This document shows, in pieces, positions 22,231-33,998 of a stretch of DNA of 64,000 bases. The notes below the pieces were generated by a model, which saw nothing but the letters and a program-made list of their open reading frames with translations, had not been told where the DNA came from and made no database searches. The stretch lies in contig NW_020949602.1 of assembly GCF_900497805.2 (NCBI RefSeq), positions 2,001,978-2,065,977 on the forward strand, written 5' to 3'. Positions within the stretch are counted from its first letter, which is position 1. Each line of letters opens with the position of its first letter. Source of the stretch: Vombatus ursinus (taxonomy: Eukaryota > Chordata > Mammalia > Diprotodontia > Vombatidae). The position numbers were made by a program, and so were the translations under genes.

Positions 22231-23555
22231 AGAAAGAGGATTTTATTTTTTGAGCTGATTTGTGGCTTTCCAGATTGCCCCAGCAGCCCTATTCCTTAGC
22301 TAGGGCAAAATAACAGCTGTCTACAGGCAGATAGATGTGGAGGTGTCCAGCCACAGTAATGAGGAATGAATACCAAAGAGCAGCTGTCAGCAGAGTCAGA
22401 GGAAACCCCAATACCACTGAGATGGGCCAGTTTCACTGTCAGTGGAAAAATACCAGAAAACTAACAGATCCCACTCTCTTTAGCCCCAGTAGAGATTTTA
22501 ATTTCTGAAATGAAGTACTCTAGCTTACTTGAACCCTTAACCCTTTTGCCTTAACATCCAGTTCCCATTTATCTTTTAAGGTTTGTATTTTGCCTATCTG
22601 TGTACTTCATAATGTAGTGTGTATCCACTGGGCATTGGTGTGTGCATATGTGTGAATGTGAGTTGGGACCTGAGCATATAGGCTGCCTATAGTCAGAACT
22701 CACATTTATGCAGTACTGTAGGGATTACTAGGCATTTTTTTCACCATAGTTTATGCAGGATAAGGGCCTCCCTTCCTCACCCCTGCAAGCCCCACTCATG
22801 GTCCTGAGCTAGGCTAAACTGAGTTCTCTCTCCTTAGCACCAACTATTTCTCTTAGAACTTGCCCCCAGAGTTTTTTTTGCTTTCTGCCCCAGGGCTTAC
22901 ATTTTTAAGTCTTCCTTTTAGTCTTCCTGATTATTGAACCCCTATCTTCAGACCCTGTACATCCAGACATTTCCGTGGTCTCTGAGTTGACTCAGCTCCT
23001 TAAATTAAGAAATGTATTCCCCTCAAACCCTTATTACAGTTTATCTTCAACATTCATGCTTAACTCTCATGATTTCAAGCATTCAAGTGATGTTATTAGT
23101 AACTTCATTTTCTCTTTCCTGTTGGCATCTGTGCACGCACATGCACGTTCATGACTATGTACACAAGAGATAGAGAGTAGGAGGGTCGGAGGTGATGTCC
23201 AGCCCTCACCAGTCTTGTAGGGGCAAAATTGGTTGCCTCTTTTGGCTCCTCCCAGCTCAGCCTGAAGCCAAGCTGGAGGGCGTGAAGAAGAAAAGGAACA
23301 CAACTACTGGTCTGGGGTGTTTGCTAGGAGGGGGAGAGCACTCTCCCTGGGAAGCTCTTGGTAAGCACTGGCTCTGCTCCCAGAACTGTCGCAGTGTTTA
23401 AAAGGGCCTGGAGCCCGGGGCATCTGGAACGGACTATGCTGGGGTGCTGTCTGGTGGGCTGAGCACTGGAAGTCCTAGTAACACCTTTTCAGAGGGCAGC
23501 CAAGGTAGAGAGGCTTACAGTGATTTAGCATATAGGATGACACCCTCACCCTGCC
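22231..23555. other. Unique-looking sequence
   Basis: About 1.3 kb without a recognised repeat. 23200-23480 is somewhat GC-rich with a TTTAAAAGG box near 23398, but no exon or start site can be supported. Confidence 0.4.
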
Positions 23556-24030
23556 AGCTGACATAGTGGTAAGTAAGATTCAGGTTAAAAAAAATTTTAG
23601 TTTTTTTTAAGAATTTTAAGACTTTTATTTGCTGTACAGTATATGGTACTGTAAATTTCACAACTAATGAAAAGTGAATATTGTCAGGAATCAATGTGTT
23701 TTTTTTTCCTGATGTTAGCACAAAAAATCAGAGTTCTAGAGAATTACTAGTGAGAAAAATGTTTTGCATGTTACCAATTTTATTTTGTGTACTGCATTTT
23801 ATGGGTTATATCATTATTACTGTATTAGGAAAAGTACATATTACCAGAGTTAATATTTTGTTATGAAGAATTATATGCAGAAAAGCGTATTTTCAGCAAT
23901 CTCTAGTGAAAGATTATAGTTTTGAGTAGTTGAGGGAACTTAACCCTTATTTCCCATAGGTTCAATGTATCAACATTTACATTTTTCACTTTTATGCTGT
24001 TTTCTAGGAATATTCCCCTGTGAAAGTTGA
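23556..24030. other. AT-rich block, possibly an old DNA transposon
   Basis: Long A/T-rich stretch ending in 'gaaagttgaggattgattgt'. The right part ('tatttcccataggttcaatg') recalls mariner/Tigger-type non-autonomous elements, but no convincing inverted repeats are seen. Confidence 0.3.
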
Positions 24031-24124
24031 GGATTGATTGTATCAATCCTCTTTCTTTTTCTTCTGTCACCCTAGTTTGGAGACCATTTCGAGAACCTAC
24101 TTCCCTGTTTCCCTTCTATACGCA

Positions 24125-24305
24125 ATCTCAGAGTTGGATGGGACCCCATTCATCACCTAGTCTAAACAGTTCTAGAGCAGGAATCTTCTCCAGGACATCT
24201 TCATTAAATGGTTATACACCCTCCAGGGAGAAGCAGCTCACTATCTCTCAATGAAGCCCATACTGTTTTTGGAGAGCTCTAAGTGTTGAGAAGTTTTTCT
24301 TTTAC
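24125..24305 (-). mobile_element. CR1/L3 LINE 3' fragment
   Basis: Decayed match to the block 'gacctccagtgatgggg...cacta...ggacagctct...aggaagtttttcctt'. The same block is better kept at 53710-53910. Confidence 0.55.
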
Positions 24306-24500
24306 ATTGATGATATTGTAGAAAGAGCACAGAGCGTGGAGTTAGGAGCCCTGAGTGTTAGTCTCGGCTCTATTGTTCATTTTCTGTGTGACTTTGGGCA
24401 TGTCCATTTCTTTCCTGGCCCTCAGTTTCCTGAAGGGGCTTGACTGTATTATATCTAAGGGTCCTTCCAGGTCTAGCAACTATTTTTTTTTAATGTTATA
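24306..24500 (+). mobile_element. MIR/MON1-type SINE
   Basis: Head 'gtagaaagagcacagagcgt', then 'ctgtgtgactttgggcatgt' and 'agggtccttccaggtctagc'. The tail runs into a small minisatellite. Confidence 0.7.
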
Positions 24501-24640
24501 ACATTCTATATTCTAATTTTACTTCCAAGTCTGACATTCTATGCTCTAGAATTAGAGTTCTGACATTCTATATTCGAGAGTCCCTTCCAGCACTAATATT
24601 CTGTGTTTTAAGCTTTCTCTCATCTCTAACATTTTATGTT
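24455..24640 (+). repeat. Minisatellite grown from a SINE tail
   Basis: About five degenerate units of 30-40 bases, each with a 'cttccag.tct.acattctat' core. Successive 'acattctat' or 'taatattctg' cores lie within 24500-24640. The unit equals the last bases of the SINE just upstream. Confidence 0.6.
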
Positions 24641-24653
24641 GCTTTTATAGTTT

Positions 24654-24845
24654 TTTTTAAAATATCTTGCCCAATTCATTAATTTATTCTTTCTCTCTTT
24701 GGTGACTAAAGTAATTAGGGATAGAAAATTTCCCCTAAGGAGTGCTTTAGCTACATCCCCAAAGTTTAAATATATTGTTCATTGTTGTAATTTTCCTTGA
24801 TGAAATTGTCTTTGGTTTCTATGGAATTATAGTTTGCCCCACTAA
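24654..24845 (-). mobile_element. L1 ORF2 linker fragment
   Basis: 'agtgctttagctacatcccc' matches 'actgcttttgctgcatccca' at 785 in L1-A, the region between endonuclease and RT. Cut off at 24845 by the 3' end of the next L1. Confidence 0.75.
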
Positions 24846-27318
24846 TTCTTTAAAAAAAATTTTTTTATTCATTTTGAACTTAAATATAAAAGACCCTAAA
24901 AAAGAACATTTCCATGTACACAACACAACATAAAAAGAGGATTCAATATAAAACTATTGCATTTCCATTTCACATTTTACTTTTATGTAATAAATACTAC
25001 ACATCGTTTTCAAAGCTACCTTGCTTTTCTGTGCTTTCTTCTAAGTTTTTTGTTCTCTGCTGTGCACTTTTTATTTTTTTGCTTTCCTCCTCACCTCAGC
25101 TTAGAGAAGGCTACCATTAGACACAAATTTGTGGATATATGTAAAGCTATACTATACATACTTTTATTTATCAGTTGTTTCTCTGGATGTGTGTAGCATC
25201 TTCCTTCACAGGTCCTTTGTAGCTGATTTGAGAATTTATAATACTCAAAATGACTTAGTCATTCCAAGTTGTTCTTAGAACAAGATTGCTGTTACTGTAT
25301 ACAACATTCTCTTGATTCTGCTCATTTCACTCTTTCATTATTTCATGTAAGTCTTCCCATGTTTTTCTAAAATCAACTAACTCATTATTTCTTATAGTGT
25401 AGTAGTATTCCATCACAATCATGGACCACAACTTGTTTAGCCTTTCCCCATTTGACAGATATCCCCTCAATTTCCAGTTCTTTGCCATCACAAAGAGAGC
25501 TGCTATAAATATTTTAGAAAATGTAAGTTTGCCTTTTTCTCTAATCACCTTGGGAAACAGATCTAACAATGGTATTTCTGGGTCAAAGGATATACACAGT
25601 TTTATAATTCTTTGTCCATAATTCCAGATTGCTCTCCAAAATGGTTAGATCAGTTCACAGTTCCACCAACAGTGAATTAGTGTCTTAATTTTTCCACATC
25701 CCCTCCAACATTTGTCACTTCCCCTTTCTATCATTTTAGTCAATCTGATAGGAGTGAGATGTTTTAATTTACATTTCTCTAATCAATAGTGATTTAGAGC
25801 ATTTTTTCATATGACTACATATAGTTTTGATTTCGTCATTGAAAAACTGCCTGTTTATATCCTTTGACCATTTATCATTTGGGGAATGACTCATATTCTT
25901 TTAAATTTGATGAAGTTCTTTACATATTTGAAATATGAGAGCTTTATCTGAGAAACTATCTATAATTTTCTCCCAATTTTCTATTTTCCTTCTATTCCTG
26001 GCTTCATTGGCTTTATTTGTACAAACCTTTTTAGTTTAATGCAATCAAAATTGTCCATTTTATACTTCATAATGCTCACTCTCTCTTACTTATTCATAAA
26101 TTTTTCTCCTATCCACAAGTCTGATAGATAATATGTTCCAAGTTCTTCTAATTTTCTTATGATATCTCCCTTTATATCTAGGTCACATGTCCATTTTGAC
26201 CTTATCTTGGTAATTGCTGTAAGATATTTGTCTTTGCCGAATTTCTGCCAGACTACTTTCCGTATTTCCCAACAATTTTTACCAAATAATGAATTCTTAT
26301 CCCAAAAGTTTAAATCTTTACATTTGTCAAATACAAGGTTACTATAATCATTTGCTACTGTGTATTATATGTCTATTCTCTTCCACTGATCTACCTTCCT
26401 ATTTCATAGCCAATACTAGATAGTTTTGATAATTATTGCCTTATAGTATAGTCTAAGATCTGGTAATGCTAAATGCTCTTCCTTTATATTTTTTCATTAA
26501 TTCCTTTCATATTCTTGACCTTTTGTTCTTCTAAATGAATTTTGTTATTATTTTTCTAGCTCAGCAAAATAATTTTTTGGTAAATTTATTGGAATAGCGT
26601 TTAATAAAGAGATTAGTTTAGACAAAATTGTTATTTTTATTATATTGGCTCTGGCTACCCTCAAACAATTAATATTTCTCCAATTATTCTCCAAATTATT
26701 TAAATCTGACTTCGTCTGTAGAAAAAGATTTTTTAATTATGTTCATGTGGTTCCTAGGTTTGTTTAGGTAGGTATACTCCAAAGGATTTTATGCTGTCTA
26801 TAGTTATTTTAAATGGGTATTTTCTACTATCTCTTCTTGCAGGGTTTTGTTGGTGATATATAGAAATACTGGTGATTTATGTGGGTTTATTTTATATCCT
26901 GCCACTTTGCTAAAATTATTGTTTCTACTAACTTTTTAGTCTAATCTTTAAGATTTTCCAAGTATATCATCATATCATCTGCAAAAAGAGACAGTTTTAT
27001 TACCTCATTGCCCATCTGATTCCTTCAATTTCTTTTTCTTCTCATTGCTATTGCTAGAATTTCTAATACAATATTGAATAATATTGGTGACAACGGGCAT
27101 CCTTGTTTCGCTCCTGATCTATTCGGGAAAGTTTCTAGCTTATCTCCATTAGAAAGAATGTTTGCTGATGGTTTTAAGTAGATGCTTCTTATCATTTTAA
27201 GGAAAATCTATTTATACCTAAGCTTTCAAGTGTTTTTTAATAGGAGTGAATGTTATATTTTATAAGAAGTCTTTTTCTGTATTTGTTGATATCATCATAT
27301 GATATTTGTTACTTTTGT
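24846..27318 (-). mobile_element. L1 LINE (L1-E), RT to 3' end
   Basis: The 3' end is at the left (about 24846), followed by the 3'UTR, the ORF2 C-terminus (25327-25569 reads FIAALFVMAKNWKLRGY, MEYYYTIRNNELVDFRKTW) and back into the RT. The RT active-site motif reads FADDMMIYLE near 26958-26985. Sequence ends near 27318, so 5' truncated at about 2.5 kb. Many stops; older than L1-A. Confidence 0.88.
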
Positions 27319-27321
27319 AAC

Positions 27322-27372
27322 AAAAGGGGTCACACAGAGTTGGATACAACTGAAAAATGACTAAAAACAGAA
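27322..27372 (+). mobile_element. MAR1/RTE-type SINE tail fragment
   Basis: 'ggggtcacacagagttggat' and 'acaactgaaaaatgactaaa' is the RTE-derived 3' tail; the SINE body is missing. Confidence 0.6.
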
Positions 27373-27375
27373 ATA

Positions 27376-27620
27376 CTTACATAACACTTTAAGTTTTGCA
27401 AAATGCTTTACAAATATTGTCTCATTTGATCCTCACAAGAATCTTGGGAGGTAGGTTGCTATTATAATCCCCATTTGACACATGAGGAAGCTGAGGCAAA
27501 CAGAAGTTAAAGGACTTGCCCAGGGTCATACATCTAATAAGTAAGTATCTGAGGCTGGATTGGAACACAGCTTTTCTCGACTTCAGGTCCAACGTTCTAT
27601 CCCCTGCACCATCTAGACTT
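27376..27620 (-). mobile_element. MIR/THER-type SINE
   Basis: Reversed MIR: 'tctcatttgatcctcacaag', 'ggacttgcccagggtcatac', 'accatctag' at the end. Confidence 0.8.
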
Positions 27621-28424
27621 GTCATCTAGAAGAGGGATTTCTGCTTGGCCTTCACAGAAGAACTAGCTGCAGTGGATAGGAGTTACAGGGAGGTAAATTT
27701 AGCTCTGTGAGATGGTTGAGCTTGGAGGCTGTTTTTGCCATTTTGTGGTATCCCCAGTGCTTAGAATGGTGTCTGTCACACAGTTTTGTTGTTGTTATTG
27801 ATGTTGAGCTGTTTAGTCATGTCCAATTCTGTGTGATCCCATGGACCGTCGCACACCAGATATCCTCCACTATCTCCTGAAATCTTTCCAAGGTCATGTT
27901 CATTGCTTCCATGACACCATCCATCTCATCCTCTGCTGTTCCTTTCTCCTTTTGCCTTCAGTCTTTCCCAACATCAGCGTTTTCTAACAAGTAATGTTTT
28001 GTCATTATGTGGTCAAGGTATTTAAGCTTCAGCTTCAGTATTTGACCTTTCAGTGAATAGTCTGAATTAATTTCTTTAAGTATTGACCGATTTGACCTTT
28101 TTGATGTCCAAGGGACTCTCAAAAGTCTTCCCCAGCAACACAGTTCAGAAGTGTTGATTCTGCAATGCTCAACTTTCTTTTTAGTCCAACTCTCACAGCC
28201 ATACATTGCTGCTGGAAAAACCATAGCTTTGACCACATGGATTTTGTCAGCAAGGTGATGTCTCTGCTTCTTAGTCTGCTGTCCAGATTTTCCATAGCTC
28301 ACTTTCCAAGGAGCAAGTGACTTTTAATTTCATGGCTGCAGTCTCCTTTTGCAATGATCTTTGAGCCCAAGAATATAAAATCTGACACTGCTTCCATTTC
28401 CTCTCCTTCTATTTTCCAGTGTGG

Positions 28425-28985
28425 AGGGTGAAAGATGAAATGATTGAGGAAACAAAGGTTCAAACTTTTGAGCATATTGATTTATTAAGCAATGCATGCT
28501 AATTGCCCAACAAATCAGGACCAGTACCCTTCCTCAGCTTTGGCACTGGACCCCAAATACAGGGGAAGACAGACATCAAAAACAATTAATCAAATAAGGC
28601 CAAGTAATTAGAAGGAAAGAATTAACCAGGATACAACATTAGACAATCTGATTTCTAATTGGAGGAAAGATTAGTGACTTTCCTAGTTGTGAGGGAGAAA
28701 AAGTAAGTTTTGGTAGAGTTGAAAGGAGGATGAGTAGGTTTTGTGGTCCTTCTATTCACAGAATGGAGAGATGTTGATTAATTGCATATGCCTGCATTTA
28801 TGAAACAATAGATGGCTTATACCATCTAGTTTCCCATTGATGATTTACAGAAAAACAACAAGATGAAGGAGAATACATGTGTCAGCACAAGATAAAGTCA
28901 GTGTTCATGAGATAGAATCTGATTTGTTCTTTGGGTTCCTCTACCAAACTAATTCCATTATGTAGCTAGTCTTTACTTTTTATCT
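28425..28985. mobile_element. Unclassified insertion inside the RTE
   Basis: About 560 bases that do not belong to the RTE. The left part contains 'catattgatttattaagcaa', which on the minus strand resembles a poly(A) signal region. An old solo LTR is possible but unproven. Confidence 0.4.
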
Positions 28986-28989
28986 CATC

Positions 28990-29262
28990 ATAAGATTGAG
29001 AAGGGAGTATGACAAAGCTGTATATTATCATCTTATTTGTTTAACTTATATGCAGAGTACATCATATTAAGTGCTAGTCTGGACAAATCAAAAAACTTAA
29101 GGCAGGAGAAATATCAACAGTCTTAGATATATAGATGATAATCCTCTGACGGCAGAAAATGAAGAAGAATTAAGAAGCCTCTTTATAAGGGCGAAGGAGG
29201 AGAGTGTAAAGCTGGCTTGAAGTTTAACATTGAAAAAACAAAGATCATGGCAACTAGTCACA
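28990..29262 (+). mobile_element. RTE segment inverted in place
   Basis: Reads in plus orientation as 'ttaacttatatgcagagtac' and 'tagatatatagatgataatc' (the RT YxDD region, here YIDD), ending 'caaagatcatggcaact'. These are the words expected between the minus-strand pieces ending at 29265 and starting near 28424. Flanking RTE pieces are on the minus strand, so this segment of about 270 bases was flipped. Confidence 0.85.
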
Positions 29263-31240
29263 ATCAAACCAATCAGTTGTTCTGTGTTTGGTTCTAACTG
29301 TTGCTTCTTGACCCACATGCAGGTTTCTCAGGAGACAATTCTTCCGTCTCTTAGAGGACTTGTTATATTTTGTTGTGATACACATAGTCAAAGGCTTTAG
29401 TGTAGTCAATGAGTCAGAAAGAGATCTTTTTCTGAAACTCCTTGTTTTCGTCATAATCCAGTGAATGTTGGCAATTTGGTCTCTAGTTCCTCTGCCTGCC
29501 TTAGAAACCCAGCCTGCTCTTCTGGTAATTCTGGGTTCACTTATTGCCAAAGCTGAGCTTGAAGAATCTTAAGTATAATCTTGCTGGCACATGGAATGAG
29601 TGCAATTGTTTGGTAATTTGAACATTCCTTGGCTTTGCCCTTCTTTAGCATTGAGATGTAAATGGATTTTTTTTCTAATCCAGTGGCCATTGTTGAGTTT
29701 TCCAAACTTGCTGGCATATTGAGTACAGCACTTTAACAGCATAATAGGATTTTAAATAGCTCAACTGGAATTTTGTCACCTCCACTAGCCTTATTGTTGG
29801 TAATGCTTCCTAAGGTCCATTTGACTTCATTCTCCAAGATATTTGGCTCTAGATCAGTGACCACACCATTGTGGTTATCACTGATGTTAAGATCTTTCTT
29901 ACATAGTTCTTTTGTGTATTCTTGCCACCTCTTCTTGATCTCTTCTATTTCTGCTAAGTCCCTACCATTTTTGTCTTTTATCATGCTCATTTTTGCATGA
30001 AACTTTCCCTTGAAATCTCTAATTTTCTTGAAGAGATCTTTTGTCTTTCCCATTCTATTGTTTTTTCTTCTTTTTTTCTTTTGCATTGCTCATTTAGGAA
30101 AACCTTTTTATCTATCCTTGCTATTCTCTGGAATTTGGCATTCAGTTGGGTATATCTTTCTCTTTCTCCTTACCCTTTTGCTTTCCTTCTCTCCTCAACT
30201 ATTTGTAAAACCTCATCAGATTGCCATTTTACTTCCTTGTTCTTTTTTTTTTTCCTTTGGTATGTTTTTTGTTGCTGCCTCCCATACAATACTGAGAACC
30301 TCTGTCCATAGTTCTTAAGGCAGTCTTTGTATCAGATCTAATCCCTTAAATCTATTCATCACTTCCACATCATATTCATAAGGGATGTTATTTAGGTCAT
30401 ACTTATGCAGTCTGATGGTTTTCCCTACTTTCTTTGATGTATGTCTGAATTTTGTAATAAGAAGCTCACAGTCAACTCACAGATCTAAGCCACAGTCAGT
30501 TCCAGGTCTTGTTTTAACTGACTGTATAGAGCTTCTCCACTTTTGGTTGCAAAGTATATAATTAATCTGATTTCAGTGTTGAACATATAGTGGTGTTCAA
30601 GACTAGAATCGCCTTTGGAGTTATTGGAAAAGAGCGTTTGACCGGTGAGTTATCTTGATAAAACTCAATTAGTCTCTGCTCTGCTTCATTTGGTATTCCA
30701 AGGCTAAACTCGCCTGCTCTTTCAATTATCTTTTGATTTCCTACTTTAGTATTCCAATCCCATATGATGAATATGACATCTTTTTTTGGTATTATTTTTA
30801 GATGTTGTAGGTCTTTCTAGAATTGAGCCAGTTTGGCCTCTTTGGTGTCAATGATTGGAGCAGAAACTTGTATTACTGTGATATTGAATGGTTGACCTTG
30901 GATTTGACTGTCATTTTTTAGGTTATATCCTAGTACTGCTTTTCTCATTTTTTTTATTGACCAAGAGGGCTGCTCCATTTCTTCTAAGGGATTCTTGCCC
31001 ACAGTAGTCTATGTATTGATCACCTGAATTAAATTCACCTATCCTCATTTATTTAAGTTCACTGACACCCAAGATGATTTATCTTTCCATCTCCTGTTTG
31101 ACCACATCCAGCCTACTTTGGTTCATAGATCTTACATTCCAGGTTCCTATGCAATATTGATCTTTATAACATCAGATTTTCCTTTCATCTGGCACATAGT
31201 AGGTATTAATAAATGCTCATTGACTTAACTAGATTTAGAC

Positions 31241-31440
31241 TTTAAGAAAAACTATCTAACAATGAAAGCTATAAAACAGGCTGCCTCTGGAAGCAGTGGG
31301 CTTGCCAGCCCTGGAAACTTGCAAACAAAGGCTGGATGACCAAGCCTCTGGTATGTCATCGTGGGGATTCTTTGGGAGTAGGGGCAGGGTTGGGGAAATA
31401 AGGTAGGAGTTGGATAAACCCTCAGTCCAATATAGCAAGC
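31241..31440 (+). mobile_element. CR1/L3 LINE 3' fragment
   Basis: 'caggctgcctctggaagcag' and 'caaaggctggatgaccaagc' are CR1/L3 3' landmarks, also seen at 61330-61420. Confidence 0.6.
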
Positions 31441-31545
31441 ATTCATTAGGTGATCACTATGTGGAAGGCAGTATGCCAGGCCTTGGGACAAAATGAAAAC
31501 CAGTACCTCCCCCAAGTGGCTTTCACTGTAGAAGTTCAATCTGGA
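31441..31545 (-). mobile_element. L2 LINE 3' fragment
   Basis: Reversed L2 3' end ('ggaaggcagtatgccaggcc', 'gtggctttcactgtagaagt'), decayed. Confidence 0.55.
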
Positions 31546-31557
31546 AACAGCATAGAA

Positions 31558-31805
31558 GGCAAGTAGTGGGCAGAGTGCTAGATCTGGAGTCAGGAAGACC
31601 TGAATTTGAATCCTGCCTCAAACTCTTACTTAGCTGTGTGACCCTGGCAAGTCACTTAGCCTCTCTGTGACTCAGTTTCTTCTTCAGTAAAATAGGGATA
31701 ATTTTGCATTTACCTTCTAGAGTTGTTGCAAGGCTAAAGTGTGATAATGTATTTGAAACACTGCCCATGCCTTAAAGCCCTAGATCAATGCCAGCTAGTA
31801 TTGCT
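31558..31805 (+). mobile_element. MIR/THER-type SINE
   Basis: Nearly full MIR: 'tagatctggagtcaggaaga', 'cttagctgtgtgaccctggc', 'actcagtttcttcttcagta'. A short (GCT)n run of six units follows at 31803-31821. Confidence 0.85.
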
Positions 31806-31829
31806 GCTGCTGCTGCTGCTACCTGGTCT

Positions 31830-32984
31830 GAGCGGAGCTAGATGACCCTACCGCCAAATCCTAAAGGTCGCTTCTGGGCTGGGTGAGTGGAGGCTGGGTT
31901 ATAGGGCTGATCCTCACAGATCCAGCTGAGTCTGTGCTCTGTGAAGGAGGGGACTGATTCCCTCTCTGTTCTCAGCCTTGGAGCATCTTTGGGAAATAAG
32001 AAATAAGCAGGCATCCAGTAGACCCAGAGAAGTGACTGGAAAGCAGGACGGTCTGGACCCCTAACAGCAGGCCTTCAGGATTTCGGGAAGAAATAAAACC
32101 GCACAAGCAGAAGGAAAGTAAAGGGATCTCACTTTTCGGGAAAGGGCTTGGCCTCTTTTGTGGGTGTGGCTCGTCTCTCCTGGGGCAGGCTCCGCCCCTC
32201 TGAGCTCACGAAATACCTAGGTGTAGCTTGGGAGGAGTTAGAATGAGGGGAAAGGTGACATTTCTGAAATAGTTACTCTGGACCAATCGGCAGGCATCTT
32301 TTCCCCCTGCCCTCCCCTCCCCTCAGGGCTTTAGGGACCAGGGACAGCCTGGCTGATTTTCTGCCTGAGGTTTTTATGCAACCCCTTTGTTGACCTTCTG
32401 AAAGAGACTCTTCTGGATGCAATCAAAGTAGAATGCTAAAATAGGTGGTGGTCACTTTTGAGTCCCATCCCCCACCCCGAGCCCCGCCCATCTACACCTC
32501 CTAGGCTCCCTGAACTCCCTCAAAGCCTCAGTTCCACCCCCCCAACTCTCCGGAAAGGCTGCGTTATTCATTCAAGAGGAAGTGTTAATGATCAACAACT
32601 TCTAAATTGTTGACTTTCTCTGAGATACACATATGAATAGGGATCAAAGCTCTAACCCAGGGTTAGGAAATGTTGCCAATTGTAATTATTATTAGTGGGC
32701 CTTGATTTGTAAAAATACTTGGGGCAAAAGTTTCCAGGGAATACAGTAACAATTCTGACTGAACCAGGTTAGGTGACGGCTCCTCAAATCTCTGTCTATT
32801 GGGTCTTCTCCCACCCCTACTCCCCTCCCCCTAGTCTTTTCTTTTCCAGGATAAACATGTCCACTTCCTTCATGTGTCCTCAGGTGACCTGGACTGAGGG
32901 GCTGGTTGTCCACTTTGGACACTCTAACAAAGCCAGCTCAGCCTCCAGCCACCTTCATTCCCTCCATCATCCTCATCTCCTGGT
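31830..32984. other. Unique, partly GC-rich sequence without recognised repeats
   Basis: The longest GC-richer unique block in the window. Contains promoter-type sites (next entry). No open frame or splice-bounded exon can be supported. Confidence 0.45.
32161..32596. promoter_or_regulatory. Candidate promoter or enhancer cluster
   Basis: Seen: a KLF-type box GGGTGTGGC (32162-32170), GC boxes TCCGCCCC (32191-32198) and CCCCGCCC (32482-32489), a CCAAT box (32283-32287), an ETS-type CGGAAAG (32551-32557) and GTTAATGATCAAC (32584-32596). The last differs at one base from the palindromic HNF1 consensus GTTAATnATTAAC. The combination in repeat-free DNA suggests a regulatory element; no transcript evidence is available. 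Confidence 0.35.
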
Positions 32985-33080
32985 CATCTCCATCTCATGC
33001 CCTTTTCCTTTCCTCCCTGCCCCCATTTCTAGTTCCCCTTTATGTGTTGTGTCCTCCAATTAGAATGGGCTTGAGGGGGT
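32985..33080 (+). mobile_element. L2-like LINE 3' fragment
   Basis: 'tatgtgttgtgtcctccaat' followed by 'tagaatgggcttgag' resembles the L2 tail. Confidence 0.4.
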
Positions 33081-33998
33081 GCCCCAGAGAATTTAGCTGA
33101 AGCTGAAGGTCTGCAGCATTTAAGAGAATGAGACATTGAAATGCAAAGGGAAAGCCTGAACCTGCAAAATAGACGTTCTCCCCCCTAGAAGTGTGGGAGG
33201 CCTGAAAGCCCGAATTGCTTAAGAAGAGACGGCAAGACTGTGAACTCCGGGGTTCGGTCTCTAAGCCAATATCTATGTAGGATTCCCAAAGGAGTCTGGA
33301 AGGTGGAACTGACTGTATTGAAACGAATCCCTCTAAGACAACTGACCGTGCAAAGGGGTTTTTGAATGTACAAGAGTCTATCCAGCTGGAGAGGCAAGAC
33401 TTCCCCCGCTTCCTGCTTGAAGGTGACAAACCATTTTAAGAATTGAGCTTCTGAGGGAGCCCAAAGGAAGAAGCTCTGGCGATCCCAAGCTAAGAGTTTT
33501 TGCCCTGGCTGAAGAGCTCTGTAGTACTCCAGCTGAAAGCAGCATAGTTAAGACTTCAGCTGAAAAGAGGAAGGTATTACCTAGCGAAGCTCATGTTTTA
33601 AGGTAGAAAAAGGCTACAGCTACTTCCTAAGGCCAGCTGAAGCTGCTTAGTCCAGCTGAGAAGTGGAACTAGCCCAGCCACCAAATTCAACTAGCTGAGA
33701 CACGGGCCGATGAGCCGCTAGTCTCGTGGGGACTGTGAAAGGCTGGCTCATTGAGCACTGACATTGCATCCTGCTCAGCAGAGAGAAAAAGGACACTGAG
33801 GCCCTAGAGTTTCAGAGTTGTGCGTTGCCTTGGCCATGAGGATTCCTACAACTGTGTCACACGGCCACTACACATTCAGTTCATATTTATTCTTTGCCCT
33901 CCTCTACCTCCCTGTGTCCCCTCCCTTACTCTGTGTGTAGTTGTGGGAAAACATGCTGCCCCTGGTGTTGAAGGAAATGCTTTGTAACTACTGTTCTT
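33081..33998. other. Unclassified block with a cluster of CAGCTG E-boxes
   Basis: CAGCTG occurs at 33383, 33530, 33557, 33634 and 33653, with further AGCTGA words at 33095, 33101 and 33693. No repeat family recognised. 33870-33998 is pyrimidine-rich. Confidence 0.45.

Larger units (their letters stand above)
27784..31187 (-). mobile_element. RTE (BovB-like) LINE, nearly full length, with an internal inversion and an insertion
   Basis: RTE elements encode one protein with APE endonuclease and RT. Endonuclease: 30817-31002 reads AVLGYNLKND...QPFNITVIQVSAP. Linker and RT: 29733-30086 reads VKWTLGSITNNKASGGDKIPVELFK; 29254-29550 reads LLRNLHVGQEATVRTKHRTTDWF. C-terminus: 27958-28302 reads HVVKAMVFPAAMYGCESW and RVPWTSKRSNRSILKEI. 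The 3' end is at the left ('ttgttgttattgatg'). TSD of 12 bases with 2 mismatches: TCTGTCACACAG (27772-27783) and TCTGGCACATAG (31188-31199). Several stops and frameshifts. Confidence 0.9.
27735..31240 (+). mobile_element. L2 3' tail, split by the RTE element
   Basis: The L2 tail 'tatccccagtgcttagaatg' stops at 27783 and resumes at 31188 with 'ggcacatagtaggtattaat', the next words of the L2 3' end. It marks the RTE insertion site. Confidence 0.75.

Noticed and set aside
23396-23404. TTTAAAAGG as a TATA box
   Set aside because: A single AT box without a supported start site or downstream exon is too weak.
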